The notes under the pieces: model-generated
Database searches by the model: none
What the model was told of the DNA's origin: nothing
What the model saw: the letters and a program-made list of their open reading frames with translations, nothing else
Source: Prochilodus magdalenae
Lineage: Eukaryota > Chordata > Actinopteri > Characiformes > Prochilodontidae
Reading direction: 5' to 3'
Length of the DNA stretch: 64,000 nucleotides
Assembly: GCA_024036415.1 (NCBI GenBank)
Contig: JAMWET010003091.1
Location: 264,501-328,500 of the forward strand
Shown here: positions 11,550-23,100 of the stretch, piece after piece
Layout of the letters: each line of letters opens with the position of its first letter
How positions within the stretch are numbered: the stretch's first letter is position 1
Made by a program: the position numbers and the translations under genes

Positions 11550-11870
11550 AAGGCAGCACGGTGGTGCAGGAGGCAGCCCCGTTTTCTCACAGCAAGAAGG
11601 GCCTAGGTTTCCTGGCCAGAACATTCTGGGTTCTTTCTGTATGGAGTTTCTGTATGGAGTTTGTATTTTCTCCCCGTGTCTGTGTGGGCTTCCAAAGACA
11701 TGCTATCAGATATACTGGAGATCCTAAGTTATCCCCTAGATGTGAATGAGTAGATGTGTGCGTGTCTGCTCTGTGAGGGACTAGTGGCCCCTACAGGGTG
11801 TTTCCTGCCTTCTGCCCAGTGAGTGCTCAGATAGGCTCCAGCACCCCCTGCAGCTCAGAAGATGAATTAC
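11550..11870. mobile_element. tRNA-derived SINE-like repeat
   Basis: It begins GGCAGCACGGTGGTGCAGGA with a degenerate A-box (TGGTGCAGGAGG). It continues with 'cctcacagcaagaagg'-type, 'tggagtt' and 'ctccccgtgtctg' phrases, and ends with 'gataggctccagcacccc'. This is the consensus layout of a very common fish short interspersed repeat. A 3' fragment of the same family lies at about 20985-21105. Confidence 0.65.
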
Positions 11871-11906
11871 CTATAAGAAAATCCTTGAATATAGTGTATA
11901 TATCAA

Positions 11907-11908
<2 letters not shown>

Positions 11909-11995
<87 letters not shown>
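11909..11995. repeat. (TA)n microsatellite
   Basis: About 43 TA units directly abut the left TA target site of the inverted-repeat element at 12001-12497. Open frames reading Ile-Tyr repeats here are artefacts. Confidence 0.95.
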
Positions 11996-11997
<2 letters not shown>

Positions 11998-12000
11998 ATA

Positions 12001-12497
12001 CAGCTCTGGAAAAAGGTAGGAGACCATCTCAAAATTATGTTTCTGGGTTTGTGTTTGACCAAAATTAGCAGTTACGCTTTATTTTATACACCACTGGAAA
12101 CGTGTCTCTGGATTTCCAATTCAAATATTGTATTAGATCTGGTTCTTTAGAAATCACTAATGACGCCTCCAGAAGTCTGTTTTTTGAACCATGCTCGTTG
12201 TGCATTTCACCCCAGCCACCACTCACCAGTCTTTCTGTAGGTCACTCGAGGTCGTCTTAGGGTGGTTAAGTGACATTGGAATGAGGTGACGCTCATCACG
12301 GTCAGTAGAGAGTGGGTCTGTAGCTGTGTTGTCCTGTGTGTTTGCTGCTTGACCTTGTTCTTATGAACCAGACGCTCCCTGTATCTGCCAGTAAAGCTAG
12401 AACTGAACCTTCTGTTCCTCACTACGAACCTGCTGTACTTGTAGAGATGCTGATTTAAGAAGAAACTGGAGTGTTCTCTTTTTTATTTCCAGTGCTG
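12001..12497 (-). mobile_element. TA-flanked inverted-repeat transposon (Tc1/mariner-like MITE), copy A
   Basis: The element starts CAGCTCTGGAAA after TA (11999-12000) and ends TTTCCAGTGCTG before TA (12498-12499). The reverse complement of the end, CAGCACTGGAAA, matches the start. TA duplication is typical of the Tc1/mariner superfamily. A second copy of nearly the same length lies at 21470-21969 in the opposite orientation. Both copies share an open frame reading RNRR..SSFTGRY.ERLVHKN, which may be a relic of an ancestral coding region. Confidence 0.75.
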
Positions 12498-12623
12498 TAT
12501 ATATAATTAACTAGTTTCAAGCTGACTGGAAAACACATAGGAAATTCCCCTTTTAAACATGTTTATACATGCGTATATAATGCAGATCCATATTCTATCA
12601 TTTGAATTTCAATTTTATTTTAG

Positions 12624-12729
12624 TGTTTGGTCCTCATGGCAGTTTTGGGAGGTGTCTCACTTCTTCTCCTCATCTTAACCATCATTTCAGCGTGCATCTG
12701 TCAGAGGAGAGGTAGGAAAAGGAAAAGAG
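12624..12729 (+). pseudogene. Membrane-span exon of the Ig-type receptor
   Basis: After the acceptor ttttattttag the frame reads CLVLMAVLGGVSLLLLIL and on through ISACICQRRGRKRKRG, a hydrophobic span followed by a strongly basic stop-transfer sequence. The exon ends at AAAAGAG|GTAGGT in phase 1. An earlier donor with the same core, AGAG|GTAGGA, lies at 12711. It fits as the membrane exon of the V-domain unit upstream. It is intact by itself; the doubt is about the whole gene. Confidence 0.55.
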
Positions 12730-12839
12730 GTAGGTTGTTTTATGTAGACCACCCAGAAAAAGCTAAAAAATATGAATGCATGCCCAGTATGTACGGAGTA
12801 CTTGTGACATTTCATACGACAGTAATGTATTTTCTTTAG

Positions 12840-12881
12840 GAGTAACTCATCAAAGGAACAGCAATAAAGACCAGCAGGCAG
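12840..12881 (+). pseudogene. Small cytoplasmic exon of the Ig-type receptor
   Basis: A 42-base stretch lies between tttctttag and GCAG|GTAAAC. In the frame left by the membrane exon it reads GVTHQRNSNKDQQA, a plausible cytoplasmic linker. It leaves phase 1, which does not fit the ITIM frame of the next exon. Confidence 0.4.
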
Positions 12882-13151
12882 GTAAACACTATACCATTAT
12901 ACTGAAGCTTTAATAACAGGCAGGCAACATTTATCCATATATAAAGTATGTTATGATAATAAATAGCACTACCCTGTGGCCATAACATTTTTAAGATGGC
13001 AATGCCGAAGCACACATCGACTAAAATTAGTATGTTCCTGTAACTAAAGAAGAGATAAAAGCATTATTGGCATGTAGTCTTCTTTATTGCTTTAGTGAAA
13101 TGAAAAAAAATAAAACAAAAAATTGGATGTATCTGATGTTGTTCTCCACAG

Positions 13152-13344
13152 TGTTCAAGGTATGCAGTATACCACACTTAAGTTTGGACCAAGGAGGCAG
13201 GGTGGTATTACCATTCCTATACCTGAAGCTTCTGTGATGTACTCATACTGGTATGAACCACAGGTTCCACAGACCACAGTCTGCAATTTTTCCCTCTACG
13301 TTATTACCATGTATCAGTGCTCTCAAGTCTTTATTTACTGTTAA
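13152..13344 (+). pseudogene. Cytoplasmic ITIM exon of the Ig-type receptor
   Basis: After the acceptor ttctccacag the frame reads VQGMQYTTLKFGP, which carries an ITIM-type core (M-x-Y-T-T-L), then PEASVMYSYW with a second tyrosine. ITIMs bind SHP-type phosphatases in inhibitory receptors. The ITIM frame needs an entry phase of 2, but the preceding exon offers phase 1, so either an exon is missing or the gene is broken. The stop is at 13342-13344, and an AATAAA follows at 13544. Confidence 0.5.
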
Positions 13345-15839
13345 TAGCGCTACAGAAGCCAGAACAGTGTATTTGTTGATGTATGCTCAGTTAGCCAGAT
13401 CTCCACTAGTAGGCAGTAGATTACTTAGTTTTAAAGGGCCTGGAACTTTACTGTAATTATGTTCTGACTTTTTATGATCTGTGACTTTTTGCATTTGTTC
13501 TCATTTGCAGTTGATGTTTTATTTGTGGTTGATAATTAAAGCAAATAAACAAAAGTGATTGTGGATGTGATTGTGAATGAACCAGTAGTGCTGATCTGGT
13601 GGAGAACCTGCTTCATTCTACCACTGCATTGGCAAAAGGAGACCCAAAGTTAATCTGGAATTCAAGTGCAAAATATAGTGTTTTATTGAACAGCATTGGT
13701 AAAGTCACACCACTGGCCATAATACAACTGACAACGTTAGCAAAATCTGACAAAATTTATTTATTTAAAAAAAACAAACATTGTATTTAATATTTTACTA
13801 TTTTCACCATAACATTTATTATAATTCCATAATTTGCATGCTACTTCACTCTGAGACTCACTTATGAAGCTTCCTTTGGGGGACAAATACATTTTTCCAA
13901 GTAGCTGTTTGTTAAATTAAATTGCCTCTGATTTTCTGCTTTCATATTGAGCATTAAATAGTCCCAGACGAGTTCTGATATTTCACAAGTTCTATTATTT
14001 ATCAGGTGTTCATATAAGAGCACAACAAATATTAGGTAGCATGTATTAGAGTTTCTGAAATCCACGCCTGTTCTTTACGCCTTGGAAACAAGAAATGTTT
14101 TAGAACCATGTCTTCAGTAGCAGAACATGCAGATGCAGAAGAAACGATATTTAATAAAACGGCTGCTGTTTTAACAATAACAACAAACAGCCTTCCATTC
14201 CAGTCTATTTCTATTTTTCCACTTTTTGCCATTATTGTCTTTTGTAGGGTTGTGACTATCTGCTACCTGATCTGGACATTCTGGTGTTAGATAAAGAGGT
14301 CTCATAGGGACAACTGTAAAGAGGATAAAGGCAAAATCAGTATGTGATAAAACCTGGTGATGCCACATCCAGTAAAACACTCTGTTAAAAAAAACTCAGA
14401 CTAATTTTAGTTATTGAACAGCATGCCTGTGTACATTTCTGACCCACAGTTTCTCGCTTTATCTTTTATTCTTTAAGTCCCTGCCATGGTTAAATTTGTG
14501 GCAGTCTGGGGAGAAGAAAAGGACATCCAGCTGAAGAAGTTTAATAGGCAGAAATCAGGAAGAAGGAAGGTCCTGAAGACAGAAACTAGAGGAAAAATAT
14601 TACATGATGAAAGGCAGACATAGAAACTGAAAACATCTATCAGGAAAGAGAGAAAAACAAGAGAAAAAATCAATCAACTGTACGAACAAGAAAAGAGGAG
14701 AATAAGCTGGAAATATCGCAGACTGAAAGATCTGAACAATCACCAAGCTAAATAAAAAAGAGAAGGGGACAAAACACAAGAATAAGGCAGGGCACTGGGC
14801 AATGTTTGAAGTAAGTGTCATATTAGATCATACGTATCAGGATATTTGCTTGTATGACATTTGATCAGGTGGAACACACACAGTGCATCAATAGTGCCAC
14901 ATTCTCCATTAAACTCACTTAATAATCCTCTCAAATTCAAATTTATTTCAGGTATGAAAAATGCATAATTGGTAGACGATGCTAAAAGTAAAGCTCTCTG
15001 TGGAACTCATCCTGAACATCCTGTTGTGTCACCAGCTGCACCAGATTCCTGAATTGTAAAAGATTCCTGAATTGTAAAAGTTCATCTCTACTCACTCTAA
15101 GAGCCTACAGCTGAGCGTTTACCTGTAGGTTTTTGTGTTTGGATGTAGGTTAAGTAGCATTCTGTCTTTATTTCTCCTGTAAACATGACAGGTGTTTAAC
15201 TGGTCATGTCTGCAGAAACACAGCTCCACATAATGTTTTTGTACAAAATATTATAAAAATAATATGATGGTCTTAAACAGATCCATTTTCATTCAATATC
15301 TTAACAAGAGAATCTCTGCTTTCATCCACACACAGATGGTTTATACTTTTCCATCCCTGTAAAAGACATTTCGACAGAGCATTTTTAGAGTGACTGAGAA
15401 ATCTTGAAATGAGTGCATATGAATGAGAGTAGCGTGAGGATGTGCGGAAGCATGGGGGCCTTTATATCCTCCAGAGGAACATACTGTGCTTCTCTATCTC
15501 TGAACTCAGGCTGATGTCATATCTTGTGAATGCTGTTCTGGCCAAGGTCTTGGCAGCTGCACTGCTGAACTTTTGCAACAAAGATGAAACTTAATGTCCA
15601 TGGCAGGATTCCTCTGCATCTCTAAAACCATATCCTCATGTCTAACTCATCTGCACTGCACCATCATTCCCCATTTTCAAAGAGGAGTGCTCAATGCTCC
15701 AGCAACAGGGCAAAGCTGACCATGCATTCAGCATCTAACAAAAGCCTGAGAGAACATTTGTTATTACTTATATCTTTTTTTTTGTCATTATGTAAACACC
15801 AAGAGTTATACTTTTTGAGCCTTTCAGTAAATCATCTCT

Positions 15840-16056
15840 GTCTGGAGAAAAACAAATATCTCCAAAATGTAAACTTTACAGTAGAGAGCAAAAACCTAAT
15901 TTAAGTGATTTTATGCCATTTCTGTTGGTTTGCTCACCACGAATCATGAATTTTTTACATAACGTAAACCGCAGCTGCTGTGTTCCAGTGATACTTAAAA
16001 AGTCAAAATCAACAAAAATGTTTTTTTGGGTTTTTTTGGGAAGTCACTATATGTTT
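15840..16056. mobile_element. Non-autonomous TIR element, copy 2 of 3 (decayed)
   Basis: It shares 'aaaacaaatatctccaaaat', the 'aactttacag' run and 'gtaaac.gcagctgctg' with the element at 9714-9972, in the same order, and ends near 'gtcactatat'. The left terminus is lost or strongly diverged. Confidence 0.55.
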
Positions 16057-16389
16057 TACATCCATGCCATTTCCTTGTCTTGCATGGTATCTTGTTAGAT
16101 TTTCCACTGAAGTACCTAATATATGTGTTCTGTTAAACAAATGAAGAAGATTCACATTTGAAGATCCATCATGTATATTTTTCTAATGTTCATTTTGGTA
16201 TGTACACAGGGGCTCTTCAGGTTTCCAGGTGCTTTTAATTAAATATTAAAATTAAATATAGGAAGTATTATTGGATTTATTGATAAAATGGTTGGTGGTA
16301 GCTGCTTTATTGATAACATCACTCAAACAAAGATTTTATCAGATATTTAATGATTTTAAACTAAATTGTTTCATTGATTTGTGGCTACA

Positions 16390-16810
16390 TGTTTATTAAG
16401 ATAATTATCTTGTGATCATGAGATAACAAGATAATTAAGTTGTGATTTCAAGAAAACAGTTTGGAAAATTAGAACTAACCCATGGATTGAATCTGGGGAT
16501 CGCTACTTAATTATGTTGTGATGCTGAGATAACAAACATTGTTATCTTTATATCATGGCTTAATTATCTTGACATCTCGAGATAGCAATGTTGTTCTATC
16601 AAGACCATAACTGAAATCTTGTGAGCCCAAGATAGTAAAGTTGTTATCCTGAGATCACAAGATAATTAAGTCACGATCTCAAGATAACAATAGATATAAA
16701 CAGGTATGTTTAACAAAAATAAAGAGTAGTTAAAATGTCCAGATTTATATCTTGAGATCAGGCCTTTTAGATCACAGTTATCTTGTATCTCAAGATAACA
16801 AACGTTGTTT
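16390..16810. repeat. Cluster of 'tcttgtgatctcaagataac' inverted repeats
   Basis: The words ttatcttg / caagataa and gatctcaaga / tcttgagatc recur at least eight times in both orientations within about 420 bases. They form many overlapping imperfect palindromes. No gene is present. Confidence 0.7.
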
Positions 16811-17066
16811 TAACTTCCTAATGTCCTCTCAGGTCTACTGCATAAAAGTCTACTGCAGGCCAACATTTAAAAAGCCAGAAACTCTGTATTTTATTTCTTA
16901 AACATAAAATATGCTGTTTTTATATTTAAAAATTGATATGTTTGTAAGTATAAAGTAACTATTGCACTTCTGCTGTTGTATGTTTAGAAAAATAAAATTA
17001 TGTTAAATACAAATTTTTACATTTATATTTGCATTATCTTTTGACAGGACTTTTATTGTAGATTCC

Positions 17067-17124
17067 CCAAGCCGGGCCGTTTCCGGTTGTGTAATTTCCG
17101 TGTTAGAGGGGGTGTGATGTGAAG
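17067..17124 (+). promoter_or_regulatory. mtx1: mtx1 core promoter and 5' UTR with ETS-type sites
   Basis: Just upstream of the mtx1 ATG are TTTCCGG (17080-17086) and ATTTCCG (17094-17100), minus-strand forms of the CCGGAAA ETS core. They lie in a locally GC-rich, TATA-less segment, as is usual for housekeeping genes for mitochondrial proteins. The start site itself is not visible. Confidence 0.45.
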
Positions 17125-20100
17125 ATGGCGGCTCCCTCAGAGTTGTTTTGCTGGAAAGGCAGTTGGGGTTTACCATCAGTCGACACGGACAGTCTTATTG
17201 TTCTGGTGGGTTTTTATGGGCGCTATTTTTCTACAGCTGTATCCTAAAGCAGCGGGGGGGTATTTCCGTGTGGTATTCTGCCCTGTATCTCAGCAACTCG
17301 GTCTGACCCTCTGATAAGAGTATCTGTGCCCGGAGACTAACTTACACACAACTCACTTCATTTAGGCTATACAATCCAGATGTGTTGTCACAGGGCGTTA
17401 AACTTGGTTCACTGTCCTAATTGAAGTTTCCGTCCCACTTTAAATGGTGAAGTAGTTACTGCTTGTTTTGGCACTTGAACGTACCTACTGCACAATTTCA
17501 GGTGGAATGATTAAGAACCAACTTAAGCTTTACTGTACTTTGGGCGAACTTTAAATGCTGAAATGCTCTACTGAATAAGTAACAAGTACTGAAATACTGT
17601 ATACAATCTTCCCCTGTGAAATCTTTAGCCTACACAACCCGAGATGTAGCTAAGGAGTAAATGTCAGAGCTTTAAACGTTGAAAGTTGATTTTCACTTAG
17701 GAGTTGGTGTCAGTACGTGCTGTATTTGATTGATGTGTGTTCTTTGATGGAAATGAAACATTTTAACTTCCCATTACCTTGGGTGTAAGAACATAACAGG
17801 AGTATTTTGTTGGTAGTGGGTTACATGCAAGTAGAATGCAGCATTTAACAGGATCCACAAAGCCCTTGTAATTAGTAAACTGGGTTGCATACCCATTGCT
17901 GCCATTGCTGACACAGCCTGGTGTTCAATTGCGCATAATCTGCTTTTATGATCTCCATAGAAAGCAATGGAGCATCTGCACATGAACTTATGGTCACCAT
18001 GCCAAATGCCATGCATTGGCTAGGGGACTGTAAATCCCCTATTATGTCAAACCCATGTCCCTTGTTTTCTGCAGAAACGTTGTATGTTCCTGGCCATGAA
18101 TGATAATCAGTATTTCAGTTTTCTGTTGTGTATGTTGTAGCATAGTAGTGATCCAGGTCAGTGATATGTTTTTTTGTACCTTTAATTGTTTGGTTTTATT
18201 AACTTCCAGCTGTATCACAGATGTGTTAATGTTTGACTCCTCACTGATTTGGTCACAGATGTTACAAATGCAATTGATCGTGAGATCAACTTACAAAGTC
18301 TGATTAGGTATCAGTGATGGTCTTTAATTCATTAAACAAAGTTTATGCTGTTTAGGCCCAACTTTAGGATGATTCACGGTGACAGACTGGACTGTACTGG
18401 GTCGTATACAAAGAGATCATGTGCTAATACATGCATCGTCATTATATATTACACAAAAACTCTAATCCTGTACTCATTGTTAATATAACAGTATGAAGCT
18501 TTAAACCACACAGTCTATTTTGTGTATAATTCTTAAATGTTGCTATATGCCGTTATCTCTCTAGCATATACATAAGCAGGTAATAATGCCTGAATATGTG
18601 GTGTGGCCCATTTGACTTCTTCACAGTATTTACTTTTTCCCTATTTCCATTTGATCACTGCCTAATGTTGTTTTTAATAGCTCTGATATTGCGGTTGCCT
18701 GCTATTCATAACTGTTGGTTTGAATGTCTATTCAAGATCTAACTTAGAAAAATAGAGCCATCGGCAGTAAAGAGTAATAATGGCTGAAGTAAAGTGTGTG
18801 GTTTGTGGGTTTCTACTGTTAAAAGGGAGAGAAATTACGCCTCTTGGAAAAATTTCCTCAACTCCTTTTTTTTTTCCACTGTGTTTTCACCTTACCACAA
18901 AATCCATATCTATGTCTCTGTATCACTCCAGTTTCCATGGGGATTTAATGTAATTCACCACTGCTGCTTGAAGGCCTCTAATATTTTGTAATATTTTCTA
19001 ATAATATGTTTTTTTTACTTTCAGATAGTGTAGTTTGTCTTGTAAGGAAATAGACTTTATGATTTAAGATTTTTTGGTCCTTAGTGTTTCTCAATACAAG
19101 TTGACAACAGCTGCTGGTATTGCTATTAAGGAAAACTCAAGGCTGAGTCCTGAGGCTGTCTTTTTATTGGTAGACGTGAGCATGCTGTAGTAATTAAGCT
19201 TTGTAAAAGCTACAGGCTATATTTTGGCGTACTTCAACAAAGGAGGTGCCTTTAGAAGTCATGTTGAGAACTTTCCTCTCCTTGGCGGTTTGGAAAAAGA
19301 GTTATTTTCCTTAATGTGGTTTGTAACCACAGGCTGATTCCTGATACAGTAGCTAGCAGTTAGTGACATCCTTATGTTCTCACTTTGACTGTATGGAAAC
19401 CTATAGCTTAATTTTATTTCTACTTTTCCATTTCTGGGTATTTGGGACGATGTGGTTCTGCAAGGCATGTTTATACTTATTTCATTATTGATTATAGACC
19501 ACAGTTTTCCAGTGTGAAAATCTAACATTGTGTGGTGATGGAGTCTTAATGGTGGGCAAAGGAACAATAAATATAACCTCATGATACATTTATCACGACA
19601 GATGTGCATTAGAATATATTTAGTTTTTCTAAACTTTTGATAAGCTTGGACAAACAGAACAATATGACATGTAAAAATAACTAACAAACGTTTTACATTT
19701 AATGTCTCTCCCCAACCTGCTTAATAGGAAGGATATAATATATCCTTTCATATATCCTAACATATAGTTAATGAGACTATAAAAATGTAATTATATAGTC
19801 TTATCTAACTGCTGACTTAGTTACTTTACATGGTACTATGCTGTCAGAATGCTAGTTAATAGTGAAATTTTCTCTTTTGATTGCTAACATTGCTAAAAAA
19901 AAATTTTTTTAAATAATTTTGTGTTTTACAGATCTAGTAAATGCACTGCATAGTACAGCTAAATCAGTGTGGGTATTTCAGAGCTAAGGAAAGTTAGCGA
20001 TACAGCTGGACAGCTAACAATAGCATTAGTAAACTTACTCACATGGTGATTTTTTGTTTTGTTTTGTTTTTACCCAGTATATCTCAGTTATGTCAGTATT

Positions 20101-23100
20101 AGCAGATATATTTGTTAAGAAATAGATTTGATAAATATTTAAAACAGATATTTGATGATATATTCGTTTTACTTCAGAAACGCTGAAGACTGTTGGTCTA
20201 CAGAGTCAAAATATCTGGGGTTTATTCATTTTACTGCCCTTGTAACTTATACTTATTATAGATATATATGTAGCATTTTCTATAGTGCTAATCCGAGTGG
20301 ATGTATTTCTTCATTTTACTAATAGGTATGCGTCTGCATTGGCATATAATATTGGCGTGTATGTTTGATTTTCTATATTAAATCTTGTGTTCTGTATTAT
20401 AGAGATATTAAATACAGAGGGTGCATTTGGATTGAGTCTTACACACTGATGTTGTAAACTGTAAGGTGCACGTGCCAGCAGAAGTAATTTGGCCTACGGC
20501 AGCCTTCCTGTTCATGTTTCTTTTGGACAGCTCTTGTGCTTCAGAGCTAAAGAGTATGGATGATTTTACAAGATACAGTTTAAAATTGCACAGGGATTCA
20601 GCTATGAATTTAAAGCCATGATCTCAGTCTTTAGTATTCCTAATTCTGCTCCTCCAACTGGCTGCAATGCTTCAACAAGGAGCAAAAATACTGGAGAACT
20701 TTAGAGCTCAGCTGTGGATATTCTCTGCTCCACTATACAGCAGATGATGCACAGTGATGGTGAGAACATTCAGCATTCATTTGGCTTTTAATATCTGTAT
20801 TCTACAGTTCTACAACAAACTATAAATTCGTTGTTGTGCTTTTTATATTTTGAACAAAGATATTTTAGAAACAACCTTAACTTAAAGATGATTAAAAAAA
20901 AAAAAAATCTAAGTCTTCTAAAATTGTTTATTAGCTTAAATCTGTGTTCAACTTGTGTTGGCACCACTTCATTTAATATTACGTGCAGCCTCCCTTTTCA
21001 AAGAGTGTTCCTCTGTAATGCCATTCCTCTTCCATCCAGTGAGCAGATAGGACAAACTTCAGCACCCCCTGCTACACAGAAGGAAAACATCTTGGAAGAT
21101 GAACAAATTATTTAATGTATGAGTTGTACAACATCTCAGCCCCACAACATCTCAGGTGCTTTTCTGCATGGCTATATTTGTGCCTGCCCAAATCCATCTC
21201 TGGTGTTTGTTGCCAAAAAGTTTATTTATTTATTTATTTGGTCTCATCTGGCTATAGAACATGGCCCCACTGAGGGTTTATGTAGTATAGAAACTGGAGT
21301 TTGTTGGGTCTTGACAGCAACCCTCTTAAACTACTTGTTGTGTAGGTGGTGTCTAATTGTAGTTTGGGAGAGATTCTGGCCTCAAGACCTAATTTACATC
21401 TGTAATTCCCCAGGTGTGATGCTTGGAAGTGGAACCATCTTCCTTGTGTGTGGGGCCAGTATAGACATACAGCTCTGGAAATAAACAAGAGACCACTCCT
21501 GTTTCTCCTTAAATCAGCATCTCCACATGTACAGCATGTTATAGTGAGGAACAGAAGGTTGGGTTCTAGCTTTACTGGCAGATATAGTGAGCGTTTGGTT
21601 CATAAGAACAAGGTCAAGCAGCAAACACAGGACAACTACAGACTGGCAGAGGGGCAAACCCATTCTCTACTGACGGTGATGCGTGCCACCTCATTCGAAT
21701 GTAACTTAACAACCATAAGATGACCTCAAGTGATCTACAGAAAGACTGGCAAGTGGTGGCTGGGGTGAAACGCACAGCGAGCATGGTTCTAAAAACAGGT
21801 TTCTGGAGGCGTCATTAGTGATTTTAATACACAGATCTAATTCACAGTATGCTATCTGGAATTTCGGAGACATGTTTCCAGTAGTGTATAGAATAAACTG
21901 CTCATTTTTGTCAAACACAAACCCATTACCGGTAAAACTAGAGATTCGGATCAGAATTTTCCAGCGCTGTACACATCTTTGCAGCAAATTTATGACTGCA
22001 GGAATTTGGCCTGTATGCCACTTCCTATTTGGACCCCAGTGAACCATTGCTGACCATTTAAGTGTTTCTAGTAACTTAAAATAAAAATAACAAAACACAC
22101 ACATTTCCAGGGGTGCCAACAATTGTGTACATAGATTGAGAATAAAGAATGTTTTACTGTCCGTTTTGCTCATGTTTTACTCTTATTGGTATAGGCACAG
22201 TGATTTTGCAAGCTGTTAAGCTGCATTTGAAGAGAATTCTGAATTCTGTTTTAAATGCTGTAGCAGCCTTTGGTATTTTTTAGTGGGTCAGTGCCTTTTG
22301 TGTCTACATTCTTTCCTTAGGGCATCCTGCTTTTCCTTCAGCACTCATTTTGTAGTTGCTCAAGCCGCTTTGAACAGGAACTTTTAAGACATGCAAACAC
22401 AGTGGAAGAAATTAGTAGTGTTTTCCGTGACGTTGCCCTAAACGCCCCTTCCTCATCTTTCTCCTCCTTCCCCCTGTACTACAGTGTGGGCATGATACAA
22501 TGTTGCTTCATATTTGCCGTGTTTATATAAATATATATTTTTCCCTTCAAATTAGGCTTAAAAGGAAATCGCAATATAACTTTCAACTAAAACATTCTAA
22601 CTATTCTCCAGTCATGAAGAACAGCACTCATGTCTTAAAGAATTCATCTGGAAATAATCTCTTTATTTCCACAGCATGTTTCTTGCTTATTATGACAGTA
22701 GAAATAGAAAAGCAGTGACATCATCTGGACTTTGTCCGTTTCCTTTCCATCATTTTTTTTTTTTTGTAGCTGCAGTGTTTTGCTTTTAAAGATGGTGTGA
22801 GGCGTTTCACAGCTTTGTACTGGAGCTGCCATTAATTAGCTTTAATGGTCTTGTAACTCTCTTTTTTCCTGCCAGTACAAACTGACCTTTTGTGGGGCAA
22901 ATGTAACAAAATAAATAAGTGGAACAGCGGTATCAGTTTTCGTTTGTCTTCTTTAGGACATTGTGGTTTGAAAGTTTGAAGACACCCGCTTATCTAGTAC
23001 TTATTGTGACCTTTAATATGGTGTTTGACATCCCTTTGCTGCAGTAATACCCTTTATTCTTTGATTTAATTGCATTCAGCCATAAGAGGATTAGTGAGGT

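Larger units (their letters stand above)
13560..17060. other. Gene-free spacer between the Ig receptor and mtx1
   Basis: No coding exon is recognised. The stretch holds a decayed TIR element at about 15840-16056 and a cluster of short inverted repeats at 16390-16810. Scattered open frames of 60-88 codons have no domain, splice context or composition that suggests coding. Confidence 0.5.

Noticed and set aside
11798..12062. Ile-Tyr repeat frames
   Set aside because: They are translations of the (TA)n microsatellite.
19259..19687. A 142-codon minus-strand frame in mtx1 intron 1
   Set aside because: No domain, no splice context and no recognisable homology; length is compatible with chance.
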